Both the position numbers and the translations under genes were made by a program. A DNA stretch of 19,146 nucleotides from Bacteroidales bacterium UBA1215 (GTDB taxonomy: Bacteria; Bacteroidota; Bacteroidia; Bacteroidales; WCHB1-69): contig DBXJ01000005.1 in the NCBI GenBank assembly GCA_002309475.1, positions 1-19,146 on the forward strand. Reading direction: 5' to 3'. Of this stretch, positions 6,751-14,395 are shown piece by piece. A model generated the notes under the pieces. That model was not told where the DNA came from, made no database searches, and saw nothing but the letters and a program-made list of their open reading frames with translations. How positions within the stretch are numbered: the stretch's first letter is position 1; each line of letters opens with the position of its first letter.

Positions 6751-8412
6751 ATGACAACAAAAAAGAAAAGAAACATTATCATCATATCTTGTGTGAGCAT
6801 TATTTTTCTTACCATAGTAGGTTTTGTTCGCAATGACTTTGAAATAGCCAAAAATTTAGACATTTATTCATCTCTATTACGCCAATTGGACGAACATTAT
6901 GTTGATGAAATCAATGTCAACGACCTTGTCAAAACATCTATCGATGGTATGTTAGACAAATTAGACCCTTATACTGTCTATTATCCGGAATCTGATTTAG
7001 AAGAATTTAAGTTGATGACTACCGGACAATATGGAGGCATAGGTTCCACAATACAACAAGACAGCAATTATGTAATTTTTTCCGAGCCATACGAAGGTTC
7101 ACCTGCCTACTCTGCCGGCATACAACCGGGTGACAAAATTATCAGCATAGAAGGAAAAAGTATGAAAGGTGCTTCTGTTTCTGACGTGAGCAATTTGCTC
7201 AAAGGACAACCCGGCACCAAAGTAAAAATTACCATACAACCTTATGGCAGCAACAAAACTATTAGCAAAGAAATTGTCAGAGAAGAAATTAAATTCCCCA
7301 ATATCAGTTATTCCGGCATGATTGACAACCAGATTGGCTACGTTAAATTAGACCAATTTACCGAAAATGCCGCCAATGATGTCAAAACGGCTTTCACACA
7401 ATTGAAAAACAACGGCATGAAAAAATTTGTGCTTGACTTAAGAGACAACGGAGGCGGTTTGCTCAACGAAGCCATCGACATTGTCAATTTGTTTATTGAC
7501 AAAGGCAACATAATTGTAACCACCAAAGGCAAAAATCCAAAACAAACACAAACTTTTGCCACTTCCAAAACCGCCTTGGACAACCAAATCCCAATAGTTG
7601 TTTTGGTAAATAGAAATAGTGCTTCTGCCTCTGAAATTGTCTCCGGCTCACTGCAAGATTTTGACAGAGCGGTGCTAATCGGCGAACGGACTTTCGGCAA
7701 AGGATTGGTACAAAATATTCTCCCTTTAAGTTATAATACAAGGGTAAAAGTTACTGTTTCAAAATATTATATTCCATCAGGAAGGTGTATTCAAGGTATA
7801 GACTACTCCGACAAAGATGAAAACGGCATTTCTAAACACAAAGCCGATTCTTCAGCAACAGCTTTCAAAACCAAAAACGGCAGAACCGTTTATGACTATG
7901 GCGGCGTAGAACCCGATATCAACGTAGAAATCGAACCCTATAGCACTGTTTTATTGGCGATGTTTGCCCAACAAATTATTTTCAACTATGCCAACGAATA
8001 TAAATTGAAACACCATTCCATTGCTCCCGCCAAAGAATTCAGAATCACCGACGAGATTTATCAAGATTTTACCAAATTTGTCAAAACCAAAAACTTAGCA
8101 TACGAAACTTTTACCGAAAAACAAATTAAGAATTTAAAAACCAGCGTAGAAAATGATAAATTTTCTGATAAAATCAACAAACAAATCAGCGATTTGGAAC
8201 AATCGGTAAAAGAAGAAAAAGCCAACGATTTGGTTCGCTACCGCAAAGAAATTTCGCAATTGTTACAAATGGAAATTGTAGAGAGATATTACGCTCAAAA
8301 AGGCAGAATTGAAAATTCTCTTAGCATCGATCCGGACTTAAATAAGGCAATAGAAATTCTTAACAACGACAAAACCTACCATTCTATTTTAAAAGGAACC
8401 TACAACAAATAG
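6751..8412 (+). CDS. ctpA: Carboxyl-terminal processing protease (S41 family, Ctp/Prc type)
   Basis: This envelope serine protease cleaves selected proteins from their C-terminus; the natural substrate here is unknown. The 553-residue protein has an N-terminal signal anchor at about 8-25, a helical region with DEHYVD and LDPYTVYYPE (typical of Ctp), a PDZ domain at about 85-170 (GIQPGDKIISIEGKSM), and the S41 core with FVLDLRDNGGGLL. The catalytic residues are visible: Ser292 in SASASE, Lys317 in ERTFGKGLVQ and Gln321, with the spacing known from CtpB (25 and 4 residues). The C-terminal part (about 425-553) is charged and helical, as in Bacteroidota homologues. The stop is followed after 1 nt by the next ATG, so the two genes are probably coupled. 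The symbol is by family only. Confidence 0.92.
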   Translation: MTTKKKRNIIIISCVSIIFLTIVGFVRNDFEIAKNLDIYSSLLRQLDEHYVDEINVNDLVKTSIDGMLDKLDPYTVYYPESDLEEFKLMTTGQYGGIGSTIQQDSNYVIFSEPYEGSPAYSAGIQPGDKIISIEGKSMKGASVSDVSNLLKGQPGTKVKITIQPYGSNKTISKEIVREEIKFPNISYSGMIDNQIGYVKLDQFTENAANDVKTAFTQLKNNGMKKFVLDLRDNGGGLLNEAIDIVNLFIDKGNIIVTTKGKNPKQTQTFATSKTALDNQIPIVVLVNRNSASASEIVSGSLQDFDRAVLIGERTFGKGLVQNILPLSYNTRVKVTVSKYYIPSGRCIQGIDYSDKDENGISKHKADSSATAFKTKNGRTVYDYGGVEPDINVEIEPYSTVLLAMFAQQIIFNYANEYKLKHHSIAPAKEFRITDEIYQDFTKFVKTKNLAYETFTEKQIKNLKTSVENDKFSDKINKQISDLEQSVKEEKANDLVRYRKEISQLLQMEIVERYYAQKGRIENSLSIDPDLNKAIEILNNDKTYHSILKGTYNK

Positions 8413-8413
8413 C

Positions 8414-9970
8414 ATGACAAACATTCCTCATTTAAGGCCTACTACTCGAGAACAAGTACACCACTATTTTTTCTTGTTTTCTATCGCTATCTTAGTAGTA
8501 GGGATTCCCTTTTCCCGATTTTTGATGTCATTGGGAGGAATGCTCCTGACTGCCAATTGGGTGGCAGAAGGAAAATATAAAGAAAAATGGAATGCCATTG
8601 TCCACAACAAAGCTTTGTTGGTATTTCTTTTGCTCTATGGAGTACATATTGTTTGGTTGATATATACATTTGATATTAATATAGGACTGCAAGAATTGCT
8701 GGTGAAAATTCCTTTGCTGTATTTACCCGTCATTTTTGCCTCCTCACAAAAAATCAATGACAAAGAACTGTCAACATTGCTGAAAGTATATCTTTACGCT
8801 ATGGTGATGAGCATTGTTTGGGGCTGGCTGACATATAAAATCAAGCATCTGCCTGACAAAAGAAATATGGCTCTTTATATTTCCTATGCCCGCTTTGCCA
8901 TCAATATTTGCTTTTCGTTTGTTGTAGCCATTTACATTGCCAAAAACACAGACAAATGGAAACAATATTTCTATATTGCCTTGGCAATATTTTTCTGTTT
9001 TTCGCTTGCTTATGCCGGCTCGCTTACAGCATTGATTTTGGTAATAGCCATCAGCATAATATGCGGCATCAAATGGGCTGTGGAAAGTAGCAACAAAATG
9101 GCAAAAATAAGTGCCATTGGTTGTCTGCTTGCTATTTGTATATTTATTTTTGCTTGGATTGGCATCAAAACCTATCAATATTTTCATGTGGATTTCGATC
9201 CACAAACAGCAGAAACATCCACTGCATACGGACATCCATATACACACAATTATTCCGACAAAGATATAGAAAACGGCAGTTATATCTATACCTACGTTTG
9301 TGAAGAAGAATTGGCAGAGAGTTGGCAGCAACGTAGCAAGATAGATTTTTATGGCAACGACACCAACGGATTTCCTATTGAAAACACATTGATTCGCTAT
9401 TTGAATTCCAAGGGTTTGCACAAAGACAAAGACGGCATGGCCGCTTTGACAAATACTGACATCAAAAATATTGAAAACGGAATTGGCAACTACCATTATA
9501 CCAATAGAATAGGATTTGTCGGCAGATTTTATAGCACTTTATGGGAAATCAATTCCTACCTATCTACCGGCTATGCCAAAGGACATTCCATGCCACAAAG
9601 GTTTGAATTGTGGAAAACTTCTTGTCAAGTGATAAAAGAACACCTGTTTTTTGGTGTCGGCACAGGAGGTGCAAGGCATGCTTTGAAGCAAAAAATGATT
9701 CAAAACAATTCGCAATTGCAACACAGTGACATGAAAAGCCACAATCAATATTTAAGTTTTTTGGTATCCTTTGGCGTAATAGGTTTTTTGATATGCATGA
9801 TAGCTATTTTCTATCCGGTAATTGTCCAACACAACTTACCCAACTTATTCAAAATATTCTTCATCATTGTATTGATTGCCATGATAACGGAAGATTTTCT
9901 GGGACAACAAGACGGGGCTACCATGTTTGCATTCTTCTATTCTTTGTTTCTTTTCCTAAAGAAAGAATAA
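8414..9970 (+). CDS. O-antigen ligase / polymerase-like membrane protein (Wzy_C type)
   Basis: The 518-residue integral membrane protein has about ten or more hydrophobic segments, with a large hydrophilic loop at about 252-400 between them. After the loop come RFELWK (Arg396) and SHNQYLSFLVSFGVIGF (His443), which match the Arg and His regions of the WaaL/Wzy ligase family. Proteins of this kind transfer undecaprenyl-linked glycans to lipid A core, to other glycans or to proteins at the outer face of the inner membrane. The loop is rich in N, D, Y and T. The gene lies 1 nt after the protease gene and no other glycan genes surround it, so it may attach a surface glycan made elsewhere. Ligase and polymerase roles cannot be told apart by sequence reading. 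No clear terminator follows. Confidence 0.8.
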   Translation: MTNIPHLRPTTREQVHHYFFLFSIAILVVGIPFSRFLMSLGGMLLTANWVAEGKYKEKWNAIVHNKALLVFLLLYGVHIVWLIYTFDINIGLQELLVKIPLLYLPVIFASSQKINDKELSTLLKVYLYAMVMSIVWGWLTYKIKHLPDKRNMALYISYARFAINICFSFVVAIYIAKNTDKWKQYFYIALAIFFCFSLAYAGSLTALILVIAISIICGIKWAVESSNKMAKISAIGCLLAICIFIFAWIGIKTYQYFHVDFDPQTAETSTAYGHPYTHNYSDKDIENGSYIYTYVCEEELAESWQQRSKIDFYGNDTNGFPIENTLIRYLNSKGLHKDKDGMAALTNTDIKNIENGIGNYHYTNRIGFVGRFYSTLWEINSYLSTGYAKGHSMPQRFELWKTSCQVIKEHLFFGVGTGGARHALKQKMIQNNSQLQHSDMKSHNQYLSFLVSFGVIGFLICMIAIFYPVIVQHNLPNLFKIFFIIVLIAMITEDFLGQQDGATMFAFFYSLFLFLKKE

Positions 9971-10025
9971 GCCAATTAGTTATAAAATTCTTTTCAAGAA
10001 ATTATCATTTGTATGAGAATATCTT

Positions 10026-10056
10026 TTTGTCAATACAAAAAAATATTGTATTTTTG
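10026..10056 (+). promoter_or_regulatory. Promoter of the lpdA-fabD-pepE unit
   Basis: TTTG (10026-10029), exactly 19 nt, then TATTTTTG (10049-10056): a complete match to the Bacteroidota primary sigma promoter pattern TTTG-N19-21-TAnnTTTG. It lies 21 nt before the lpdA ATG, implying a leader of about 14 nt. This is the best promoter in the window. Confidence 0.8.
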
Positions 10057-10077
10057 CAAAAAATAAAATAGTAAGAA

Positions 10078-11469
10078 ATGGCAAATTTTGATTTAATAGT
10101 AATCGGCAGTGGTCCTGGTGGCTATGTTGCCGCTATCAAAGCATCACAATTAGGTTATAAAACAGCAGTAGTAGAACGTGCAGAATTGGGTGGCATCTGC
10201 CTCAATTGGGGTTGTATTCCTACCAAATCATTAATAAAATCAGCACAAGTTTACAGATATATGCAACATAGTGCAGACTATGGCGTAGTTTGTGAAAATT
10301 ACAAGGCAAATTTTGAAGCCATTATTGCTCGCAGCCGTAATGTTGCAGAAACCATGAGCAAAGGCATTCAATTTCTATTCAAGAAAAACAATATAGAAGT
10401 TCTCCATGGTCATGGCAAAGTTTTGCCCGGCAACATAGTAGAAGTTCAATCAGAAACAGATACAAAGCAATATACTGCAGATCATATCATTTTGGCTACA
10501 GGAGCCCGTTCTCGTATATTACCCAATCTTCCACAAGACGGAAAGAAAATTATCGGCTATAGAGAAGCTCTTACTTTACCAAAACAACCTGAATCAATGA
10601 TAGTTGTCGGCAGTGGAGCTATCGGTAGCGAATTGGCATTTTTCTACAACAGCATCGGAACAAAAGTCACTTTGATAGAATTATTGCCACAAATTCTTCC
10701 TTTGGAAGACGAAGAAAGTTCAAAATTGGTTGACCGTGCATTCCGCAAACAAGGCATGAAAGTCATGACAGAATCTTCAGTAGAAAGTGTGGATACTACA
10801 GGAGAAAAATGCATTGCACACGTAAAAGACAAACGCGGCAATATGATTGACATAGAGGCTGACATAGTTCTTTCCGCAGTCGGTGTTCAAACAAATATTG
10901 AAAATTTGGGATTGGAAGAAACCAACATTGCCACCGAACGCGGCAAAGTAGTAGTTGACGACTTCTACCGCACCAATATAAAAGGCGTTTATGCTATCGG
11001 TGACATTGTTCACGGACCAGCATTGGCACACGTTGCCTCCAAAGAAGCCATTATTTGCGTTGAAAAAATAGCCGGTAAAAATCCTCAACCTATCAACTAT
11101 GGCAACATTCCTGGATGCACCTACACTACTCCGGAGGTTGCATCGGTAGGTCTCAGCGAAAAGAAATGCATTGAGGCAGGCTATGAAATAAAGATTGGCA
11201 AATTCCCATTTACCGCTTCAGGAAAAGCCACAGCAGCCGGCAATAGAGACGGTATGGTAAAAGTAATTTTTGATGCAAAAACCGACAAAATGTTAGGTTG
11301 CCACATGGTAGGCGACAATGTTACAGAAATGATTGCCGAAGCTGTTGTTGCCCGTCAAATGGGATTGACAGCACACGATATTCTTTCAGCCGTCCATCCA
11401 CACCCAACTATGTCAGAAGGCATGATGGAAGCCGTTGAAGTAGCTGTTGAACAAGCCATTCATTTATAA
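10078..11469 (+). CDS. lpdA: Dihydrolipoyl dehydrogenase (E3)
   Basis: This flavoprotein reoxidises dihydrolipoyl groups with NAD+, serving 2-oxo acid dehydrogenase complexes and the glycine cleavage system. The 463-residue protein has the FAD site GSGPGGY (10-16), the redox disulfide Cys41-Cys46 in GGICLNWGCIPTK, the NAD site VVGSGAIGSE, the second FAD contact YAIGD, and the C-terminal dimer domain ending with the catalytic pair His442 and Glu447 in HPHPTMSE, used by the partner subunit. Nothing essential is missing. No E1 or E2 genes are in the window, so the partner complex is unknown. fabD follows after 9 nt. Confidence 0.95.
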   Translation: MANFDLIVIGSGPGGYVAAIKASQLGYKTAVVERAELGGICLNWGCIPTKSLIKSAQVYRYMQHSADYGVVCENYKANFEAIIARSRNVAETMSKGIQFLFKKNNIEVLHGHGKVLPGNIVEVQSETDTKQYTADHIILATGARSRILPNLPQDGKKIIGYREALTLPKQPESMIVVGSGAIGSELAFFYNSIGTKVTLIELLPQILPLEDEESSKLVDRAFRKQGMKVMTESSVESVDTTGEKCIAHVKDKRGNMIDIEADIVLSAVGVQTNIENLGLEETNIATERGKVVVDDFYRTNIKGVYAIGDIVHGPALAHVASKEAIICVEKIAGKNPQPINYGNIPGCTYTTPEVASVGLSEKKCIEAGYEIKIGKFPFTASGKATAAGNRDGMVKVIFDAKTDKMLGCHMVGDNVTEMIAEAVVARQMGLTAHDILSAVHPHPTMSEGMMEAVEVAVEQAIHL

Positions 11470-11478
11470 AATCGGGGT

Positions 11479-12366
11479 ATGAAAGCATACGTCTTCCCGG
11501 GACAGGGATCACAATTCCCCGGCATGGGTTTGTCGCTCTACAATGACAATGTCATTGCAAAGCACTATTTTGAATTGGCTGACAAAATCTTAGATTTTAG
11601 CATCAGCAAAGTTATGTTTTATGGTAGCGAGGAAGATTTAAAGCAAACAAAGATAACACAACCTGCCATATTCTTGCATTCTACCATTTTGATAGAAACC
11701 ATACGAGAGCAATTCCATCCGGACATGGTGGCAGGACATTCTCTTGGAGAATTTTCTGCATTGGTCGCCAACAAAACACTTAGTTTTGAAGATGGCTTAA
11801 AACTTGTTTATCAACGAGCTATGGCTATGCAACAAGCCTGTGAACTGCACAACACCACTATGGTAGCCGTAGTCGGCAGAAACCTTCTTATTAACAAGGT
11901 GGAGGAAATTTGCTCTCAAGCAACTGAATGTGTTGTTGTTGCCAACTATAATGCCCCCAGCCAGATAGTGATTTCCGGCTCTGTTAAAGGCATTGACAGC
12001 ATTATAGACCGCTTTACCGATGAAGCAAATGCGAAACATACAGTAAGATTAAATGTTGGCGGAGCCTTCCACTCTCCTTTTATGGAGACTGCACGTACCC
12101 GATTAGCAAAAGCTATTGAAGACACTCCTTTTAGCCAACCTATTTGTCCTATCTATCAAAATTGTACCGGCAAAGCATCTACCGATATCACGCTTATCAA
12201 ACAAAACCTCATCAATCAATTAACATCTCCAGTTTTGTGGACACAAAGTGTTAGCAATATGATTGCCGATGGTGCTGACCAATTTATAGAAGTAGGACCA
12301 GGCAAAGTTCTGCAAGGATTAGTACAAAAAATTGATGCCGACGTATATACGGAAGGCATTGTTTAA
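11479..12366 (+). CDS. fabD: Malonyl-CoA:ACP transacylase
   Basis: FabD loads malonyl groups from CoA onto acyl carrier protein for type II fatty acid synthesis in the cytoplasm. The 295-residue protein has the oxyanion motif FPGQGSQ (6-12), nucleophile Ser88 in GHSLGEFSA, Arg113 in YQRAMAMQQA (binds the malonyl carboxylate), catalytic His198 in GGAFHSPFM, and the final glutamine motif VGPGKVLQGLVQ. It sits 9 nt after lpdA with GGGG just before the ATG as a possible weak ribosome-binding site. No other fab genes are nearby; a stand-alone fabD is common in this phylum. A role in polyketide synthesis is unlikely given the neighbours. Confidence 0.95.
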   Translation: MKAYVFPGQGSQFPGMGLSLYNDNVIAKHYFELADKILDFSISKVMFYGSEEDLKQTKITQPAIFLHSTILIETIREQFHPDMVAGHSLGEFSALVANKTLSFEDGLKLVYQRAMAMQQACELHNTTMVAVVGRNLLINKVEEICSQATECVVVANYNAPSQIVISGSVKGIDSIIDRFTDEANAKHTVRLNVGGAFHSPFMETARTRLAKAIEDTPFSQPICPIYQNCTGKASTDITLIKQNLINQLTSPVLWTQSVSNMIADGADQFIEVGPGKVLQGLVQKIDADVYTEGIV

Positions 12367-12407
12367 ATAACAAATTATAGAATATTAACATCTTAAAAAC
12401 ATCTAAT

Positions 12408-13169
12408 ATGAAACTTTTATTGATTAGTAATTCTACCAATTTTGGCGAACCATATTTAGCATGGTGCCAAACACAAATAGAGTTTTTCTGCCAACAGAAC
12501 AATCTTGATGCAAACAGTCGTATCGTTTTTGTTCCTTTTGCAGGTGTCAACATCAACGGAAAGGCTTATCCTGCCAGTTATGATGCCTACGAAGAAAGAG
12601 TAAAAAAGGTATTTGCAAAATGGGGTTTTCAGCATTTAAATTCTATTCATCATGTAGAAGACAAATTGGCTGCCATAGAACAAGCAGACTGCATTATTGT
12701 CGGTGGCGGCAACACTTTTCATTTGGTGGCGGAAATGCACAACTTCAACATTATGGATGCCATTGCCAAAAAGGTAAAGGCAGGCACACCTTACATTGGT
12801 TGGAGTGCGGGCTCCAATGTAGCTTCTCCAACGCTTTGCACTACCAACGATATGCCTATTGTCCAACCGAAGAGTTTTAAAACCTTGAATTTGATACCAT
12901 TTCAAATCAACCCTCACTATTTAGACCCTACTCCGGAAATTGACAAAATGGTAAAACACGGCGGAGAAACTCGTCAAGACAGATTGAACGAATATATGGC
13001 TGTCAACCAACAAATGACAGTTGTAGGATTGAGAGAATCATGTGCTTTGTGGGTGGATGGTGAAAAAATGTTGTTACGTGGCGGCAAAAAAATGATTGTT
13101 TTCCAATATGGAAAAGAACCTTATGAAGTAGAGCCGGGCGACGATATTAGCAATTTGCTGAAAAAATAG
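12408..13169 (+). CDS. pepE: Peptidase E (alpha-aspartyl dipeptidase), S51 family
   Basis: The cytoplasmic enzyme hydrolyses dipeptides with N-terminal aspartate. The 253-residue length is slightly longer than the Salmonella enzyme. The nucleophile Ser133 lies in GWSAGSN; Asp148 (TTNDMP) and His170 (NPHYLDPTPE) have the same spacing as Ser120, Asp135 and His157 of Salmonella PepE. GGGNTFHL (99-106) is the preceding glycine-rich motif and VGLRES the later conserved segment. Cyanophycinase and other S51 members share the fold, but the PHYLD motif and size favour PepE. It follows fabD by 41 nt with no terminator, so it probably belongs to the same transcript. Confidence 0.92.
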   Translation: MKLLLISNSTNFGEPYLAWCQTQIEFFCQQNNLDANSRIVFVPFAGVNINGKAYPASYDAYEERVKKVFAKWGFQHLNSIHHVEDKLAAIEQADCIIVGGGNTFHLVAEMHNFNIMDAIAKKVKAGTPYIGWSAGSNVASPTLCTTNDMPIVQPKSFKTLNLIPFQINPHYLDPTPEIDKMVKHGGETRQDRLNEYMAVNQQMTVVGLRESCALWVDGEKMLLRGGKKMIVFQYGKEPYEVEPGDDISNLLKK

Positions 13170-13205
13170 CAACCCGACATCAATCATGTGTTTATAACAA
13201 CAACG

Positions 13206-14036
13206 ATGTTCAATTTTCATACACATTGTTATTATTGTGATGGTCAAGGCAAGCCAAAAGATTTTGTACAAGAAGCTGTAAAACAATCTTTTACGGCTTT
13301 TGGCTTTTCTTCGCATGGCCCGCTTCCTTTTGACAATAGTTTTTCTATCAAAGAAAACAACATTCCCGCCTATATTGCCGAAATCAAAGAAGCAAGTGCC
13401 GAATTTCCTCAATTGCCCATTTCTTATGGTTTAGAATGCGATTTTATCCCCAACCTGTCCAAACCATTTAGTTATTTCAAGCAAACTTATGGCCTGCAAT
13501 ATATTATTGGCGGCATACACATGGTGGAAAAAGACGGACAATTATGGTTTATTGATGGACCTTTGAGTGCCACCTACGATGACGGATTGGCAAATATTTT
13601 TCACAATGACATACGTTTGGCGGTAAAAACTTATTTTTATCAATTGTTCAATATGATTGAAAACGAACAATTTGACATCATTGCTCATTTTGATAAAATA
13701 AAAATGCACAACAAAAACCGCTATTTTTTAGAAACTGACAAGTGGTATCAAAACTATATTTTTGAAGCCATTAGATTGATTAAAGAAAAAAATCTAATAG
13801 TGGAAATCAATACCCGAGGCATCTACAAACAACGCTATAATGGTTTTTATCCCTCTGCATGGATTTTGAAAGAAATTCACCGTCAAAATATTCCTATCAC
13901 CATCAGCATGGATGCCCATCAAGCACAAGAAATCAGTTTGGGATATGAATCTGCCAAACAATGTGCTTTGGAAACAGGTTTCAGAAAAATTTCTCAGCTG
14001 ATTGACGGCAAAATTTTTGAAACAAATCTGCAATAA
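13206..14036 (+). CDS. PHP-domain phosphatase, probable histidinol-phosphatase (HisK/HisJ type)
   Basis: The 276-residue protein has a polymerase-and-histidinol-phosphatase (PHP) metal site: HTH at 5-7 (FNFHTHCYYCDG), SSHGPLPF (second histidine), GLECDF (glutamate), a later HFDKIK, and SMDAHQA near the end. HisK-type enzymes dephosphorylate histidinol-phosphate, the penultimate step of histidine synthesis, and the order of motifs and length match them; another phosphoester substrate is possible because no his genes lie nearby. I chose the ATG at 13206; the frame also opens at a GTG at 13188, but only the ATG places the PHP motif at the normal N-terminal position. It lies 36 nt after pepE, likely in the same transcript. 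A T-rich tract without a clear hairpin follows. Confidence 0.82.
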   Translation: MFNFHTHCYYCDGQGKPKDFVQEAVKQSFTAFGFSSHGPLPFDNSFSIKENNIPAYIAEIKEASAEFPQLPISYGLECDFIPNLSKPFSYFKQTYGLQYIIGGIHMVEKDGQLWFIDGPLSATYDDGLANIFHNDIRLAVKTYFYQLFNMIENEQFDIIAHFDKIKMHNKNRYFLETDKWYQNYIFEAIRLIKEKNLIVEINTRGIYKQRYNGFYPSAWILKEIHRQNIPITISMDAHQAQEISLGYESAKQCALETGFRKISQLIDGKIFETNLQ

Positions 14037-14177
14037 TTTTTTTATTTTTTTTACTCTTTTTTCCGATAGACCCAATTCGGTTAAAAAAACTTTTTTTTAC
14101 CCCAATTTTTAAGTAATTGAATATGAAAAATAAGCCAATTTTTTAGTTCAAAAAACTTTTATATTATAGTGATTTTC

Positions 14178-14193
14178 AGCAATATAAATTGCT
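14178..14193. repeat. Inverted repeat upstream of the nrdJ promoter
   Basis: AGCAAT (14178-14183), ATAA, ATTGCT (14188-14193) form a perfect 6-bp dyad about 38 bp upstream of the -33 element. It could be a regulator binding site, but in such AT-rich sequence it may be chance. Confidence 0.35.
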
Positions 14194-14230
14194 AACTAAA
14201 ATTTGTTAATTACTTATTAAATGTATAGTT

Positions 14231-14259
14231 TTTGAAACATAAAAAAGAGTTTACCTTTG
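14231..14259 (+). promoter_or_regulatory. Promoter of the ribonucleotide reductase gene
   Basis: TTTG (14231-14234), 17 nt, then TACCTTTG (14252-14259). Both boxes match; the spacing is 2 nt short of the usual range. The predicted start near 14266 leaves a leader of about 130 nt, the longest in the window. Confidence 0.65.
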
Positions 14260-14395
14260 CAACAAAGTTAGAATAACGCTTTTGTTTACTACAAACTTCT
14301 GAAAATCAAAAATAAGATGTTGCTGCAATAGCAAAAATGCGTACAATTCTACCGATAGACCTTGAAAATTTTACTATTACAAATTTAAAAAAAGT

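Larger units (their letters stand above)
14037..14395. other. 359-bp non-coding gap and leader before nrdJ
   Basis: The stretch begins with T-rich sequence after the PHP gene (14037-14100) that may contribute to termination, though only a weak CCGA/TCGG stem is seen. A dyad (14178-14193) and a promoter (14231-14259) follow, then a leader of about 130 nt. The leader has two small stem candidates: TTTGT/ACAAA (14281-14295) and TTGCT/AGCAA (14320-14334). The 10-mer CCGATAGACC occurs twice, at 14063-14072 and 14352-14361. I looked for a cobalamin riboswitch, expected for a B12 enzyme, and see no B12-box core (CCACTG). No convincing full NrdR box is present either. Confidence 0.6.

Noticed and set aside
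8771..9496. 241-codon minus-strand frame
   Set aside because: It is the antisense shadow of the membrane ligase-like gene; the hydrophobic codons of the sense strand create it.
9984..10003. Weak stem AATTCTT/AAGAAATT after the ligase-like gene
   Set aside because: Only an imperfect AT stem with no T run follows, so I do not call it a terminator.
14037..14395. Cobalamin riboswitch before the B12-dependent reductase
   Set aside because: Expected from the biology but no CCACTG B12-box core or long paired structure is visible in the leader.
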